A stretch of 64,000 bases of DNA from Tethya wilhelma (Eukaryota > Porifera > Demospongiae > Tethyida > Tethyidae): positions 1,924,449 through 1,988,448 of the forward strand of contig CAXIPT010000001.1 in NCBI GenBank assembly GCA_964030475.1, given 5' to 3'. The translations under genes and the position numbers were made by a program. The notes under the pieces were generated by a model, which was given only the letters and a program-made list of their open reading frames with translations, was not told the DNA's origin and did no database searches. This document shows positions 24,138 to 37,309 of this stretch, piece after piece. Every line of letters begins with the position of its first letter. The stretch's first letter is position 1.

Positions 24138-24850
24138 ACAATGTATATTTATACAATTGTTTCTACAGCGCCATGGAGAATACGTTTTCTGTAAAGCATT
24201 CTTTAACCTCAATAAATTTATTTTTGTAGTGTGACATGCAATCTGCTCATTTCATTTAATTTACTTTTGTCACAAAACAATTTTTAATTTTCCACAGTAC
24301 AAACAAGCCAAAAAACACACCTAAAAATCCCAAATAAAAACACATACCTAAAAACAAAATTAATGATAACGTGAAAAGAGAAAAGAAAAGATAAAAACTC
24401 TACAAGAAATCACCCACATATTGGTACACTGGAACTGCACAAGGATAGGATAAATAATGAAACTACATTAAGAATAATTGTTGATTATAGAAATACAAAC
24501 TAAAGTCTCTAGCCAATGAGAAATAAGTCGAGGGGTAGGGTATACATATTATCTGGTGGTTAAGTCACTGCTCTCCTGCCACATACGTATGAGTAATAAA
24601 AAAGATCATGACTTTAAATTGTTGACCTGTTGACTCTAAGAATATATAAAGTTACTTGGCTGTGTATATACATGCAGATATGAATAAATTTAAAACCTGC
24701 TGCTAAGCAGAGTTAAGTTGTGCTTCTCAAATTGTGAAGTTTCAGTAGTAGAGTGACATTTTTGAGTACAAAGTACTGTGGTTTTGCTTTGGTTTGGTTT
24801 AGTTGATGTCAATATGGAGAGGGTGAAGTCGGTGAACTATCCATCGATCA
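24138..24850. other. Intergenic region
   Basis: Downstream of the DUF1647 gene (polyadenylation-like AATAAA at about 24211) and of the cyclin D stop on the other strand: convergent 3' ends. No other feature seen. Confidence 0.6.
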
Positions 24851-27800
24851 TTAGGAAAAATCAAATCTTTGTCCAAATTCACGGTCTCCAATTCCTTCAA
24901 TGTCTGTCGGTGTATTCGTATCTTCAACGTCGAGGTAGGAAGATTGCAGTTTCTTGAGAAAAACTTCACTGACATTCCTCTGTTGCTCCAGTAAAATCTC
25001 CTATAGGTAAAATAACAATGGATGGTGGGTAAAGGTCGTTACAACAACAAGCTAAAACTATCAACCCTAAATCATGTCATAAGTTAGCACTATATACAAG
25101 TCATGACTCTACCTGATCAACACTGGTCATCTGTGATAAAATCTCCACACATCTTTGGTACTTTTCAGTTGCAAGGTGTTGAACAGCATCACAAAGACAT
25201 GCACAGGCCAGCAAAGATGGAGGCACACTCATGAAACTGAGATCTAATTATAAAAGAAAGGCACGCCCATAAACACATTCATGACAGGACATCTGTTTTG
25301 TACTGGAGAGTCCCAAGTATGAATGCACAATTCACATTAGCTGTGATGATATGCTGATAGATAAGTAGGTAGCAACATGGAGAAAGGCTTAGAGACTTAC
25401 ATAATAAACAGACATTGGCAATAGTGTGAGAATGGTCCACTAGTTTATTGACATCACAGTGGTCGAGAATGGGTGCTATTCTTCCCGAGAGCTCCTCTAT
25501 AAAATCAGCTGCTGTGACTGCAGTAAGATCCCACTTTAATCTTGTCGCAATGGCCTTTTCTGTAACCTGTGAGTGCAAGTGAATGAGTGAGTATGTGAAT
25601 GTGAGTGAGCAAGTGTACACATTGTGATCACAGAACAAACATTGCATGCTACAACCACCATCTCCAATAAAACATTGAAAGTTTATTTCCAAAACCCTAA
25701 TCACAAAACCCATTTTGTAAGAGTGCAACACACACCACTCAATGTACACATTATCATCCTGATTGTATAAAAAGTGCAATAACAACATACATACACACAC
25801 ACACACACACACATACACACCAAGTATATACTGTAAATGCAAATGCACCCCACTCATTTTGAACTAAAAGCAGCTGGCTTATGGTCTCCGTGCACTAGCT
25901 AATCTGATCTGATCTATCTCAATCAGCTTTGCATGCAAGTGTGCATGTGTGTGCGTGCGCGGGTGTGTGGTGCATTCAAAACAAGAGTCTGATACCAATC
26001 AGAGTGTGAATACCATTTATCAATACAAATAGTTGGATGAAGTCACAACACACTAGAGGACATGCTGGAATGTTCACACAGGCAGTGGAGAGCAATTGAA
26101 CTGCTTTGAATACATTTGAGCATTGTAGTGTGGACAATGCGAGGACAACCCCAGCAATGTTTATTGGTTGAACTAACCTGTTTATCAGACCTATCGGATC
26201 TGAATATGCACATATAACACAATGGAAATTGAAATGCTACATCCAAGTCAGTGCATTGCACATTGGTTAGAAGACACGCCCTAAAATACATAATGCATGA
26301 GCAAACCTAGTGCCACCCAAAACAACACCACCAAGAGGGGGCAACGCCAAGGAACAACAAAACTGGCTTAAAACCAACTTGAATGTACAAATACAAAAAC
26401 CTACGTACACTGAATAGAAGTTTGGGACTGAGTGCTACATGTATGTATGTACATGAGTAGTTTTGCATGTCAGAGAACTATACAATATGGATCTAATAAG
26501 GAAACTGTTAGTTAGTCAATTCCATTCTAGTAGACCTTCAAGGAGTACTTATCAAACACCAACTAAGTGTATAATAACTCCATTGAAGGAAGTACTACCA
26601 ATAGTGCACTTGGTAAATTCTTGGGCAAGAAGATAAGAGCGTGGATACGCCAAAACAATGATATTTCAATCATGTAACACATCATCCGTGGACAATTAGT
26701 AGCCACAGAGAGAGAGAGAGGAAAGAAGGAAAGAAGGGTTCTCCATCGTCAATTAATCACAGCTTGATTGAAATACTTTAATTGATGGTACATTATGCGT
26801 GCATTAGCATTTTAACCACTGCAAAAACCACTGCACACAAACATTATCATCCACAAGTCCATTACACCATAATAACCTTATCTAAAACACCTCATGTCCA
26901 AGTGTGCTCAAGCATAAAGAGGGAGGACACACTTACAGAGTGGGAGATATGCCTACAGCATTAAAAAGAAGGCACAACTGGTGGGATGTTCTCACCCAGA
27001 TGAACAGATACTGACTGGATCTGATAGCTGTTAGGGGTGGAGTTGTTTATCCCCCAAAATATCAAAGTGCACAAGTCTTTCATCACATAGCACCTAACTA
27101 CACAGCTGACTTGGGCTTATATACTGTACTTCATGGTAAACAAGCCAGAGGAGGTTGGGGTCAGAGCAAACCAGAGATCCAAGAGGCCAAAAAGTTCAAT
27201 TCACCAACTAACAAGATAATATATTGTGTTTACTAGCAAATGCACTCCCCGCCAAGCATTGAAGACAGTCAACTCTCTGCTCACAGCTGCTTTGAATGCC
27301 TACAAAGTCCCATGATTCAGGATACTGTTTAAAGCAAGGAAATGGTTTCCCTAGTTAGAGACCTTTAATAAAATGCTATACAGTGATACCAATGCTAATA
27401 CCATTAGTAACACCATTAGTTGTCCAGGTGAAGAGCAATCTGTTCCAACCACATGCAGGAAAGGCCAATTTTTCAGATAGTGAGTACCAAGTAGCATGTG
27501 AATGAAATCACTAGTACACAAATTGCAACTGTCAACCCTCAGTGGTAAAACACCATATCTAGTGACATCACTACAAAAGAATGCCTCACTATATTAAAAT
27601 ATGAATATCCCAACAAAAATCCACACCCTTTAGAGACCCTCACAAGAATTTTTACAAGTTGCACAGTAGGTTGCAGATTTGCTTTCCCTTAGCCCTTTTC
27701 CCTTTCAAACAATGACTAACGAACGGCTTGTTAGCTCTCACCGACAGCTGCAACTGTGTCTTAGACTAATAGTATACCCAACAATTCATCAATGGCCACC

Positions 27801-29076
27801 ATTTGTAGTGTAGGTTTAACTGCATAGTAAGTGGGAGCAAATGTGGTTATAAGTGAGAGAAGGGCTAGGGAAAACCTTAACGTACATTGCTATATAGGAG
27901 AGAGAAAATATTGGGATACATCCAAGACACCTGTGACTTTTTATATCTGGAAAAAAAAATCCACCTTCATCATACTGGTTAGTTTGCTATAATATATATA
28001 CAGACAGACAACACTACAGCTGGTAGTGACACAGAGTGGACATGACATTGTGTATATACAGGCACCTATAGAGGAACTGTTGTAAATGGACACCCTTGCA
28101 TTCACCTCACACTCTACCAATTGATGCCATGTTGCTTTAGTGGGTGAAAAACAAATTTGAAGACCCTTCAAAGCACAAGAGAGGCTACATAAACCACAGG
28201 GAGTGTTGTTCTTCCTTTGATAGGACACACTAACTGTGAAGTGTTGGTAGTTTTGTACAAGTTGAGTAGTTGTTGTAGAGACAAAAGTAAACCCAGATTA
28301 CTAACTGAAGCAGAATGGTGGTGAAGGGTGGGTAGACTAATAGGCAGCAGTGTTGACATGGGAACACAATGGTGTGTGTCACCAGCATGGGAAGCCCTTG
28401 CTGAACACATTCAGGCGTGCACTACAAGAACACACCTTATATTCTTAGTCTTAAACTCAGCAAGAAGAAGAAAAAAAAACAAAAAAACTCGGAAAAGAAA
28501 TAAAAAAACAACAACAAAAAACGACAGAAAAAAACATGCACTTTATACATTATGTGGACCTCTACATAAATAGACAGGAGTTACAAAAAAGTCCTCCCCA
28601 CAAAGACTCAAAAGTGGACAAGACGAACACAAATAATCTTAGAGCAGATTTGCTATGTCTACACAACTGCATACAGCAAGCCACATGTGCATTCAGCTGG
28701 CCATTCTGAATGTATAAACAGTGTTGAGTTTTGTTCATAGTACCTTTCAGGGTGCAGTTTGCTCCCAAAAATGAATCTCTCTGGAGGTAAACAGTGCGCG
28801 AATTGTTATCCCATCACACCACAGAGATAATCATACTGGCAATTCATTCACACACACACACACACCATAGTGTTATGCTACCTTGTCAAACATCTCACAC
28901 ACATACAGGCAGTCACTCACTCCACTTACATGTAGCATTACACTGACTGTCAGTCAGTTGACCTGAATCCAACATTGGATGAGTAGATATGGGATACAAA
29001 CGCACCACTCACTCAACTCACTGACATACAAAAACACCCACACAAGTACATACAATACATATACACAATTACACAG

Positions 29077-29126
<50 letters not shown>

Positions 29127-29789
29127 CATCATCTATACAACCTACCCTAATGCTCTTCTCTGTGGTGTTGAAGAAGAAACGCAGCTGGTCATAGTTCAGG
29201 CATTCTTTCTTTGCTCTTCGTATCTTCATGCTGATCATGATGCACGCACTAGCAACAGCACACAGCTCTTCCCTGGACTTGTGAGGCTGGTAACTGAGGT
29301 AGCGATCTAGAAGATTCACGGCCAAGTGATACACATCGCTTTGCCTGGGAGTCTCAGGACAAACAGCCTGTAGTATTCCACAGGGGAAAAGGGATGGAAA
29401 GTTAGAAAATGGCAGTAAAAAAAAACTACAAAAAATATAATTAAAAAATTATCAAACAAAAGGCAAACCTCGTAAATGATTTCCAGCATCTCCGTTCTCT
29501 CATCTTCGTCCAGCAGTTTCTTCATCTGGTAAACGTTGGGCATGAACCGGTTCTCCTGTTCCAAGTACATCCCTAGTCTTCGTTGGTCATCGTGGAGTTT
29601 GGTCGAAATGGCCGGATGATGATGGTTGTGATGGTGGCTGTGATGAGGATGATGATGATGATGATGAGCTTGTTCTGTGCAGACGAGGCAGGCAACGTTA
29701 GTGACCATGTGAGAGTTGTGAGAGTGAAGCAGGTATCCTGATGGGGTACTTGGGGGTATCATTGGTCGTTCGGTACATAGTAGATCCAT
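24851..29789 (-). CDS. CCND: Cyclin D (G1/S cyclin, CDK4/6 partner)
   Basis: Five exons (29789-29469, 29367-29146, 25566-25401, 25243-25113, 25000-24851) give 329 aa. The start at 29789 yields MDLLCTE, an LxCxE retinoblastoma-binding motif at residues 3-7, the hallmark of D cyclins. A second LxCxE, LVCTE, lies at 35-39, followed by a histidine-rich tract (about 42-57). The cyclin box includes VYHLAVNLLDRYLSYQP (family: PLAMNYLDRFLSLEP), SACIMISMKIR, TRLKWDLTAVTAADFIE (KLKWNLAAMTPHDFIE) and FMSVPPSLLACACLCDAVQHL. The C-terminus has TPTDIEGI, matching the TPTD phosphodegron of cyclin D1. The MRAIL-like patch is replaced by ERTEMLE. About six residues expected after SIR are absent, so a micro-exon may be hidden in the 3.6 kb third intron-equivalent (25567-29145). 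Cyclin D activates CDK4/6 to phosphorylate Rb. Confidence 0.9.
25567..29145 (-). other. 3.6 kb intron of cyclin D
   Basis: Far longer than other introns here. It contains (CA)n tracts (25794-25815, 28849-28864, 29078-29124), an AG-rich tract near 26710 and A-rich DNA near 28480. I found no other gene on either strand; short open frames show no domain. A small cyclin D exon may be present. Confidence 0.5.
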
Positions 29790-32700
29790 TGTAGCCTGTA
29801 GAATTAAATAGTAAAGATCTGATGTTGCAAAAGGTCTGGACAAATTTTAAAAGTACAGTGATGATCTTAATAATTAATGCAGAACGAGAACAATATTAAA
29901 TTTATGTGCGTTGCATGCATGCAAAGTACGCATGAGCATACTTACTGTATTTGTAGTAGAGTGCAGTAGTGAAGAGACTGCTGCAAGTCAGGCGTGTGCT
30001 TACGTAAGTGGAATGAAATGCCTGTAGAGTACAAAGGAAAAGAGCAGGCGACGAACTGGGCTGACTGAGAAAGGGAAGGAGCGATGAACGGGGAGTTGGG
30101 ATCGGGAGTCAAAGTGGAGTTGCTGCAACTTGAGATGTAGTTAAAAGTAGAAGGTCTGCTTGCATCTAGACGAGCAAAGTGGTCCAGGCTAATGTAGACA
30201 ACTGCAACGGTCCAGTCTCCTTCCAGCCTTGCCAGAGGCCAGTCGTGTCAAACTGAAATCAACCCCAAACATTCACTTAAAAACTCTCCATCAGCGAGCT
30301 GCTGCCACGCCCCCTAATTATGTGCCGGCCTTCACTCACGTTTCTCGTAAAAACTTGACCGCAAATTATGTAATTACAACCGCCAGCTGATTGGCCACTT
30401 TACTGGTGAATGAATCAGCTGGTATTTGTGCCTTGTGTTTACGACTCTTATGGCATTGTGCATCTCGTAGCTATATAAGCGCCCTGGAGAAGATATGAAT
30501 TGATCTGCTTAGTTATAAACTCACACAGCATGCAACTTGCCAAACATGCAGGGGCTCTAGCATAGACCACTGTTTCGCTAGGGTCACGCTTAAAGGTCAA
30601 GCTGTAGGTAGACACATTCTCTACAACTCAACTCCTCATTATTGTGGGTGAAATAATGGTCAGTTACTACTACACTTACTCTATATGCACGTCTTAACAT
30701 TAATTTGGGGTTGATTCTTTCTACTGAAGGTAGGCGATATAGACTTCACTGCCTCGAGTGTGTAAACTGAAACTCTAGTTTGTGTTCTTGTACAGAGAAC
30801 TGAAGCATATCACTTGTAAAACCCCAGACACATGTGTACACCACAACTGCCTGGCCACTGAGATGTAATTGTGCTTCGATTGAAATCATTTTTAGTGTGA
30901 AACATTATCCATCACATGTATACAACAAGAATTGTGTGTATACCCTAATAGTGGTACAACTATCAGAAATAGAGAAGCAATACATATGTTCTGTAGTGCA
31001 TATCCATTATACTGTGTAAATCTGAGGTCACAATTTTTATCTCAACACCATGACTGACATGACAAAGCTACTGGGAGCCACTACAGATCAGTATCACACT
31101 TATATTTGTTAGATCACAAGCACACACACTAAAATAACTAAAGCTATTGACCAATAATTGATAATAATTCTTTGTATCACAATAGCTATGGTATGCAGAC
31201 ATTAATTATTTTCAAAAAAACCAACTTTCAGCTGTTTCTCTCCCAATTTAATTTGCTATATGGGTAACTACTAATGAGGAGAAAGAGATAATTTATTATC
31301 AGATTTTGTCAAATTGCCTCACCCTCACAAGAAGGTTTGAATAGCTGTGTATACAAGTGTGCTTAACCCAATCCTGTGGTTGGAGGTTGCTCACCCAATC
31401 AGCTGTTTATAGTAATAGGGAAGGGAGATGTAGGGATTCACAGGTGCCCAAGTAGCTAGTGCCCTGCCAGAGGGTGCTCCTTCAGAGCGCTTATCCGGGC
31501 TACCACAGGCATGCAATCAGAACCTAATAGGTGCTTTACTGCTTCACACTTGGAGAAGGTTGTTTGTGTGCTGAGTGCATTGGGTAGACATCACCCACAC
31601 TGTTGGTCAATAAAGTGGTCTAATGGCACAGTATTAGGTTGTCATTTCTGGAGTGTTTATTCCAACCAAAAGAATTGTGGTAGCTAAGAGTTGAAGTGCC
31701 TCTTACTCTATCCTTATCTACCTAGTTGCCACATGTGTGAATAGGGAAGCAGTACATTTAAGAGTATGGTTGAGTAATAGGTCGGCATTGTTGTGCGCAA
31801 AACCACTTCAAATTGTTCAAGATTGGGGCCGTTTGAGAGCTGCTGTCATACAAGTTGCTTAAAGTAGTCTAGTAGCATTGAAGTGGAACCAATAGCAGCT
31901 CTATGGATATAATATGTAGAGGGTTTTTTGTTCGGTCTTTTCTATAGGTGTCTTTGTTATCAAGATCTACGAAACTACAGCTAGTAAAAATATGCAATAA
32001 TTATTGTTTTACAACTGAAATTAACACTCTTAAGAACTTCCAACCAGAATGTCAGTCAGTGGGCTGTGTACACTATAAATTGCTTAATATAAACATGCAA
32101 AATATCTATTTTGCAACCAAAAATGCCTTGGACCCACAAGGTTTCAAGAATCGCTAACCAACAATGAGAAATACAGTCTCATGACACAAACATGTACACA
32201 TAAATAGTTTGTGCTATATTATACTATAGCTAATATTATACCTGTTTGATTTATTTGCTCATGTAATTCTATATAGGCCATAGCATTAAAAATAGAAATA
32301 CTTATACTACTGGTGCAAGAAATCTCTACATACAACATTCCATGCTCTGCTTCCTTCACTCAACTGTAGCAAAGAGCATGCATTATAGTTGATATTTCAA
32401 TTGAGGGTACACTGCTATTACCCAGTACCCACGTAGTGAATGTATGTGTTCAGAAACATAGCATCAAGGTGATCATTACAGGGAGTTATACAGTCTAATG
32501 TAGTATCAAAGCTGTGCCATTTGCCACTCATGTGTCACTTGATTGGCCTCAGGCATCATACCCAATAAAGGAACCAATGATCGAAGAACTAGAAAACAAC
32601 CTTGTGCACACTTGCAATTGGTCTATATCCGAAGATCAAACTCTTGTCCATTAAGCATGAACTGGACTCTATGTATACCCCTTGCAGAGATAAGAAAAAT

Positions 32701-32872
32701 AAAGACATTTTTTTCACAATTCAGCTTATAGCTGTACATTTTCAACAGTATGTGCAGGACATTGTGGTACAAAGGTCATCATGCAATGTTACTGTAGGCA
32801 CACATTCACACAAAGAGACAAACAATTAACAAAAAGTACAGTACATACAATACAACACAATACATTGTGCAA
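29790..32872. other. Intergenic region upstream of cyclin D
   Basis: Expected to hold the cyclin D 5' untranslated region and promoter (29.8-30.4 kb is the least AT-rich part). TATATAAG at about 30473 lies on the + strand, the wrong orientation. 30.5-32.8 kb is AT-rich with no convincing exon or repeat that I recognise. Confidence 0.5.
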
Positions 32873-35800
32873 TCACTTGGGTCTCTGAGATTTGGAAGCA
32901 CGTGCCCTTCTTGTCTTTTTCTCCACTTTAGGCTTTGGAGGAGGAACAAACCTGAAATAGCTGAACATAAATGACTTGGACACATTCTGGTGGATCCTCT
33001 GATTGGCCAAGTCCTGGTGCATGGTTTTGTTGCGTTCCTCACGAATTTTGGTTGCTTTTTCATCCAAAGTTTTCGATCTTTGAGCAAGCTCCTCATGTTG
33101 TCTGTATTTGTGTTTGAAAGCAAAAAAGTATATCTGTAATCTAATGGTATGTTATTATGATATGCGATGCACAAATCAGACAATAGACATAAATTTCACC
33201 ATCAAATATCTTGTTAACACAGAAACAATACCTAGAGGTGTTGCATGTGGGTGGAGGGGTGGCAGAGTGCTACAATTCTAACACTAACACTCTACATGTA
33301 CCATATGCCAGCTGCAACAATCACAATGACACCCAGACTGAATGCAATTTAGAGAGTGTGGCGTGTATTCCCAGAGGATTGGGAACTTCACAAAATAGCC
33401 CAACCACTGGCACTATACAGTGATTAAGAAATCAGTGGTCCAGAAAAAGACAATTTGAACAGACTAACAACCCTTGACTAGAGTATGCAGATGATGATTT
33501 TCGCAAAAGCCAATAGCCGAAATCAAAATCACTGCAGTGACAACAACAACAACAACAACAAACTATAAACAAAACAAGGACTGATTTGATCAGCAGCACA
33601 TAGTGAGCATGTACTTTGAGATCTCTACGTCTGTGTCGAATGAGCCCTCACAACTACTAAAACTCCTGTCAAATTGTACACAAGTGCACACACAATCGTG
33701 TACAACTCAATTCAGGACTCAATCAATGTGTTAACACTATACATCCAGCTATATAGCTCTACGAGCACTGGTAGTGTGGTTACTGTTATCAGTAGGTGTG
33801 GCATTGCCCACCTAAAAGAAACCACTGGTACAAGAGTATAGAAGAGACAAGTGATTGCCATCAGATAAAGGCATATTGCATGCACCATGTGTGTGGTGCG
33901 TGCACCAGCGCTCAAGCTTAAAACGAATATATCATAATAATATTATATATCGGATGTTGTGCAAGAAATGGCACCAGCAGGAGGTCGCAGGCCAGCCAAT
34001 AATACTAGCCTGTCACAGTGTTTGTCACAAACAGGTCAGCAGAACAGGACATAAGCACCCACAGTACTAAAGCCTCAAGACTTGATGTCTCTTGAACTCC
34101 CATAATGGATACATACCTCAAGTCTCTACCTCGAAATGTGCACGAGGACCCACAACACATGTTATACTCCTAACCTTATTTCAATGATAAAATGGAGGAG
34201 GAAAGGACTGGTACACAATCAGTTTGGGGATTAAAGAGACAAACGTTCACCTATCATAACGCTATAATAGTGCTCTGACCTTTTTTCTTGCTCCAAGAGT
34301 CTGAGTCTCTCTTCTTGTTCCAGTCTCAGCTTTTCTCTTCTCTCTTTGGCTTCTTGAGCCAATCTTAGAGCTCCTTCAGCAGAGTCTATATCATCTGAAA
34401 GTTTTTCTTCCACTTTTTCTCCTCTGTATGCCAGTAGGAGACGATTTTCTCGAAGTTTTGCATGAGTTAGCCTATTTCGAAGAGATTTCTGTTCAACTGT
34501 TACTATGTTGCCGTGAGCTGCAGATATGTCAGAATCTAGTACGTCTTCCTGTTCACCGTCTGGAGTTTCCAAGGGGGGAGTATACGTGTAGTCTTCATGT
34601 TGTGTTTTGGTGCGGTGGTGCTGTTTTTGATCAATGAGTGCCTGTGAAAGAAAATATCACATCACCTATGTACATACAACTTGTTGTCATAGGCTTTCAC
34701 CCACTGTGTGTATTGGACTTCCTCCAGTATTGCAGTTGTATAAACCATCTATAAACAGCGGACCCAGATGACCTACACCTACTACACACACAACACATCC
34801 TTTGGGCTTTAAAGATTTCCCCAACTGCTATAGTATTGGAAACCTATATCTACTAATCATGTTACAGTGAAATTCAGGGACAGGAAAGCTAAGTTATAAG
34901 ATCTCTTTCTGAGTAATAGCTAGGTGCATGGTTTTGTCCACATGAATGAGATTCAATGCATGCACATACAGCACATCTGCTGATGATTACTTCACTCTCT
35001 TATCTCTCCAACTCCCCCCCACATACACACACACAAACATACAAACAAATAGCTGTAGGCAACCACTATCTCTCCCTCCCCCCCACCTACCCACCTAACC
35101 CATGCATACATGCAAATATACATAGATACATAGATACATACATACATACATAGCCCTTTCCTAAAACAGTCCACACCATACATGCAGTACCTGCAATCTC
35201 ATTTGTTCCTCTTCTTGCCGTCTCTTCTCAAGCTCCAAAGCTTTCTTCTCAGCTCTCTTTCTCTCAATCTCCATCCTCCTTTGCTCAGCACGAGACAACC
35301 TCCCAACTGCTTCTCGATCATCCACACTCATCTTCTCCTTACCTGTAAGCTGAACGGCTGTAACCTCTAGCTTCTTTTCAGTGCTCTCACAGACGTTTTC
35401 TCCATCAACAGTAAAGTCCATCACAGCTTCAACACTCTTGTCAATTGTGTCACCAACCAAAGGTGTACTACTGTTGTCTTTTTTGCTGCTACGCTTGCGT
35501 TTGACTTTGGACGATTTTCTTGAGGTTGAAGTTGAATCACCACTGCTTCGTTTCTTTGACTTTGCTTTCGAAGATTTTTCAGTTTGTGATCTATCGCCAA
35601 TTGTTTGTCGGCGCTTCTTGCCACTCTTCTTCTTAACAGTGGATTGTTCATTACTCTGAATTGTGGTTTAGAGACAAACACATGTGTTTGCTTACTCACA
35701 TGCTCATTGTGTGAACTGAACCAGTACATGTGCATGGACCTAGCTATAATGAAATCTTCAAAACCAGAATCCTTAGAGAAATACAACTGTTTTCAACCTG

Positions 35801-36814
35801 CACACATTCTTTGTCACCTTATAATTGCAGATACTGTACTGTACATGTTATTCCCTCTATTTAAGCTAGGACCCTTTTCACAACTGCTACATGGTGTTCT
35901 ATAACTCCACCAACTATATCATGTGGTCATTCGTGTATATCATGTGATCATTCGTGTATATCATGTGATCATAGGTGTATATCATGTGATCATTGGTGTA
36001 TATCATGTGATCGTTAGTTACCTTGTGAACATGTGACATGTCCAACTCCATTTTCAGCGCATCCAATGCGCTGGCAGTGTTTCTGGTACCACTCTGATCG
36101 GTGTGATGCTCATGTTCAACATCAGTATCCTCAGGTTGGGAGTCACTAAGGCCAGCAAGGGCAAACAAAATTAATGTCAGCCATGAATGAATAAATGAAT
36201 GAATACGTCTACTGCACAATCAATCTACCCCACCATATCAGATGATCAATCAAATAGCAAAGCTTTTAATCATTACAAGACAGAAATAATGTTCATTAAT
36301 CATAATAATTTAGGCAAAGACAAACAAATGTCATGATTGATCAGCCATGAATGAAAAAACAAATGAATATGCAGATTGTACAATCAATCTACCCATCATA
36401 ATTATCATCAGATGATTGATCCTAGCTTATAGCAAAGCTTTTAGTTATTATGTGTATACACAAGAGCAAGGACCAAGAAGTCCACAGCCAATAACTGGGT
36501 ACTAGGTGGGCATAGGGCAAGCATGTTGCAGATAGAGATAAAGCTAAAGTGGGGTAAATCTCTTTGGGCTATCCGCTAGTACCTAGTAGCATTATAATAA
36601 AGATAGAAACTTGCCAACAATAATTTATGTGAATTTTGAGGCATGCATGTACCTTCCATGAGGAATATGGATCACTGTGCCATTGGCCATTGACTCTGAG
36701 GCATGGCTCTGAGCTGATAGTCGACCTGAGGCAGACGTGGATACAGAATGTCCTAGACCACTGTCACACTCCACTAGCGGAGCTTCTGATTCTCCATCAA
36801 CTTGAGCATCTGAA

Positions 36815-36847
<33 letters not shown>

Positions 36848-37198
36848 CATTGCCTAGCAACCAAAGTTTATTGCCAGTTACTGGATGGGTGCAGGTGACA
36901 ATTGAGTAGCTAGGGGTCACAGGGGGTCAATGGCAAACAAAATTGTTGCATGGCCCTTAAGTGTGCGGCACTCGACCATGCATTGAGTGGCCCCCCACTT
37001 AAGGGTCATGCACTTGTATTCAATCTTGATGTGAGTAAGTATGCAGGGATGTGGGTGGCATGATTATTATTACGAACTAAAAACATACAGCATGTTATTG
37101 AAGAAACAACTGCCTTGTCAACACCATCTCCTTTCTTTTCACCTTCTCCCTCAATATCTTCCACTACACTCTCTTCAGCAGCCTGTAGTGCAGCTCTC
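32873..37198 (-). CDS. Coiled-coil protein, 5' end missing
   Basis: Six exons with agreeing phases: 37198-37125, 36809-36653, 36145-36022, 35655-35191, 34641-34280 and 33101-32873, giving 469 residues plus the stop TGA. The N-terminal part is acidic and Ser-rich. The 35.6 kb exon has a Lys/Ser/Arg-rich, nuclear-signal-like stretch (KKKSGKKRRQ, KSKKRSSG) followed by RRMEIERKRAEKKALELEKR. The 34.6 kb exon carries RLTHAKLRENRLLLAYRGE and a long E/K/R helix. The last exon ends FMFSYFRFVPPPKPK and a basic tail. I do not recognise the family. The first exon seen starts in phase 2 right after an (AG)n-N-(CA)n junction, so upstream exons are missing; its donor at 37124 is a weak GTGTTG. It could be spliced to the ArfGAP exon at 37308 as assembled, but I consider that an assembly effect. 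Confidence 0.75.
35165..35180. other. Intronic region 34642-35190, low-complexity C/A-rich
   Basis: The intron between exons at 35655-35191 and 34641-34280 holds C-rich tracts and (CATA)n near 35130-35150. No exon seen. Confidence 0.4.
35926..36018. repeat. 21-bp minisatellite, about 4.5-5 copies
   Basis: Unit ATATCATGTGATCATTCGTGT. It starts within a few bases of the donor of the 36145-36022 exon. The period is seven codons and stays open if the intron is retained. Confidence 0.9.
36818..36846. repeat. (GT)n microsatellite before a 3' splice site
   Basis: Read on the minus strand this is a CA run ending about nine bases before the acceptor TTTCAG of the 36809-36653 exon. Confidence 0.9.
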
Positions 37199-37199
37199 C

Positions 37200-37204
<5 letters not shown>

Positions 37205-37261
<57 letters not shown>

Positions 37262-37262
37262 N

Positions 37263-37307
<45 letters not shown>
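37205..37307. repeat. (AG)n - N - (CA)n compound microsatellite
   Basis: About 28 AG units, a single N at 37262, then about 22 CA units. The right edge is the GT donor of ArfGAP exon 9 (minus strand); the left edge lies just before the acceptor of a coiled-coil gene exon. Probable assembly join. Confidence 0.95.

Positions 37308-37309
<2 letters not shown>

Noticed and set aside
30834..32157. Short + strand open frames between cyclin D and the coiled-coil gene
   Set aside because: Low-complexity, AT-driven, no splice partners and no domain resemblance.
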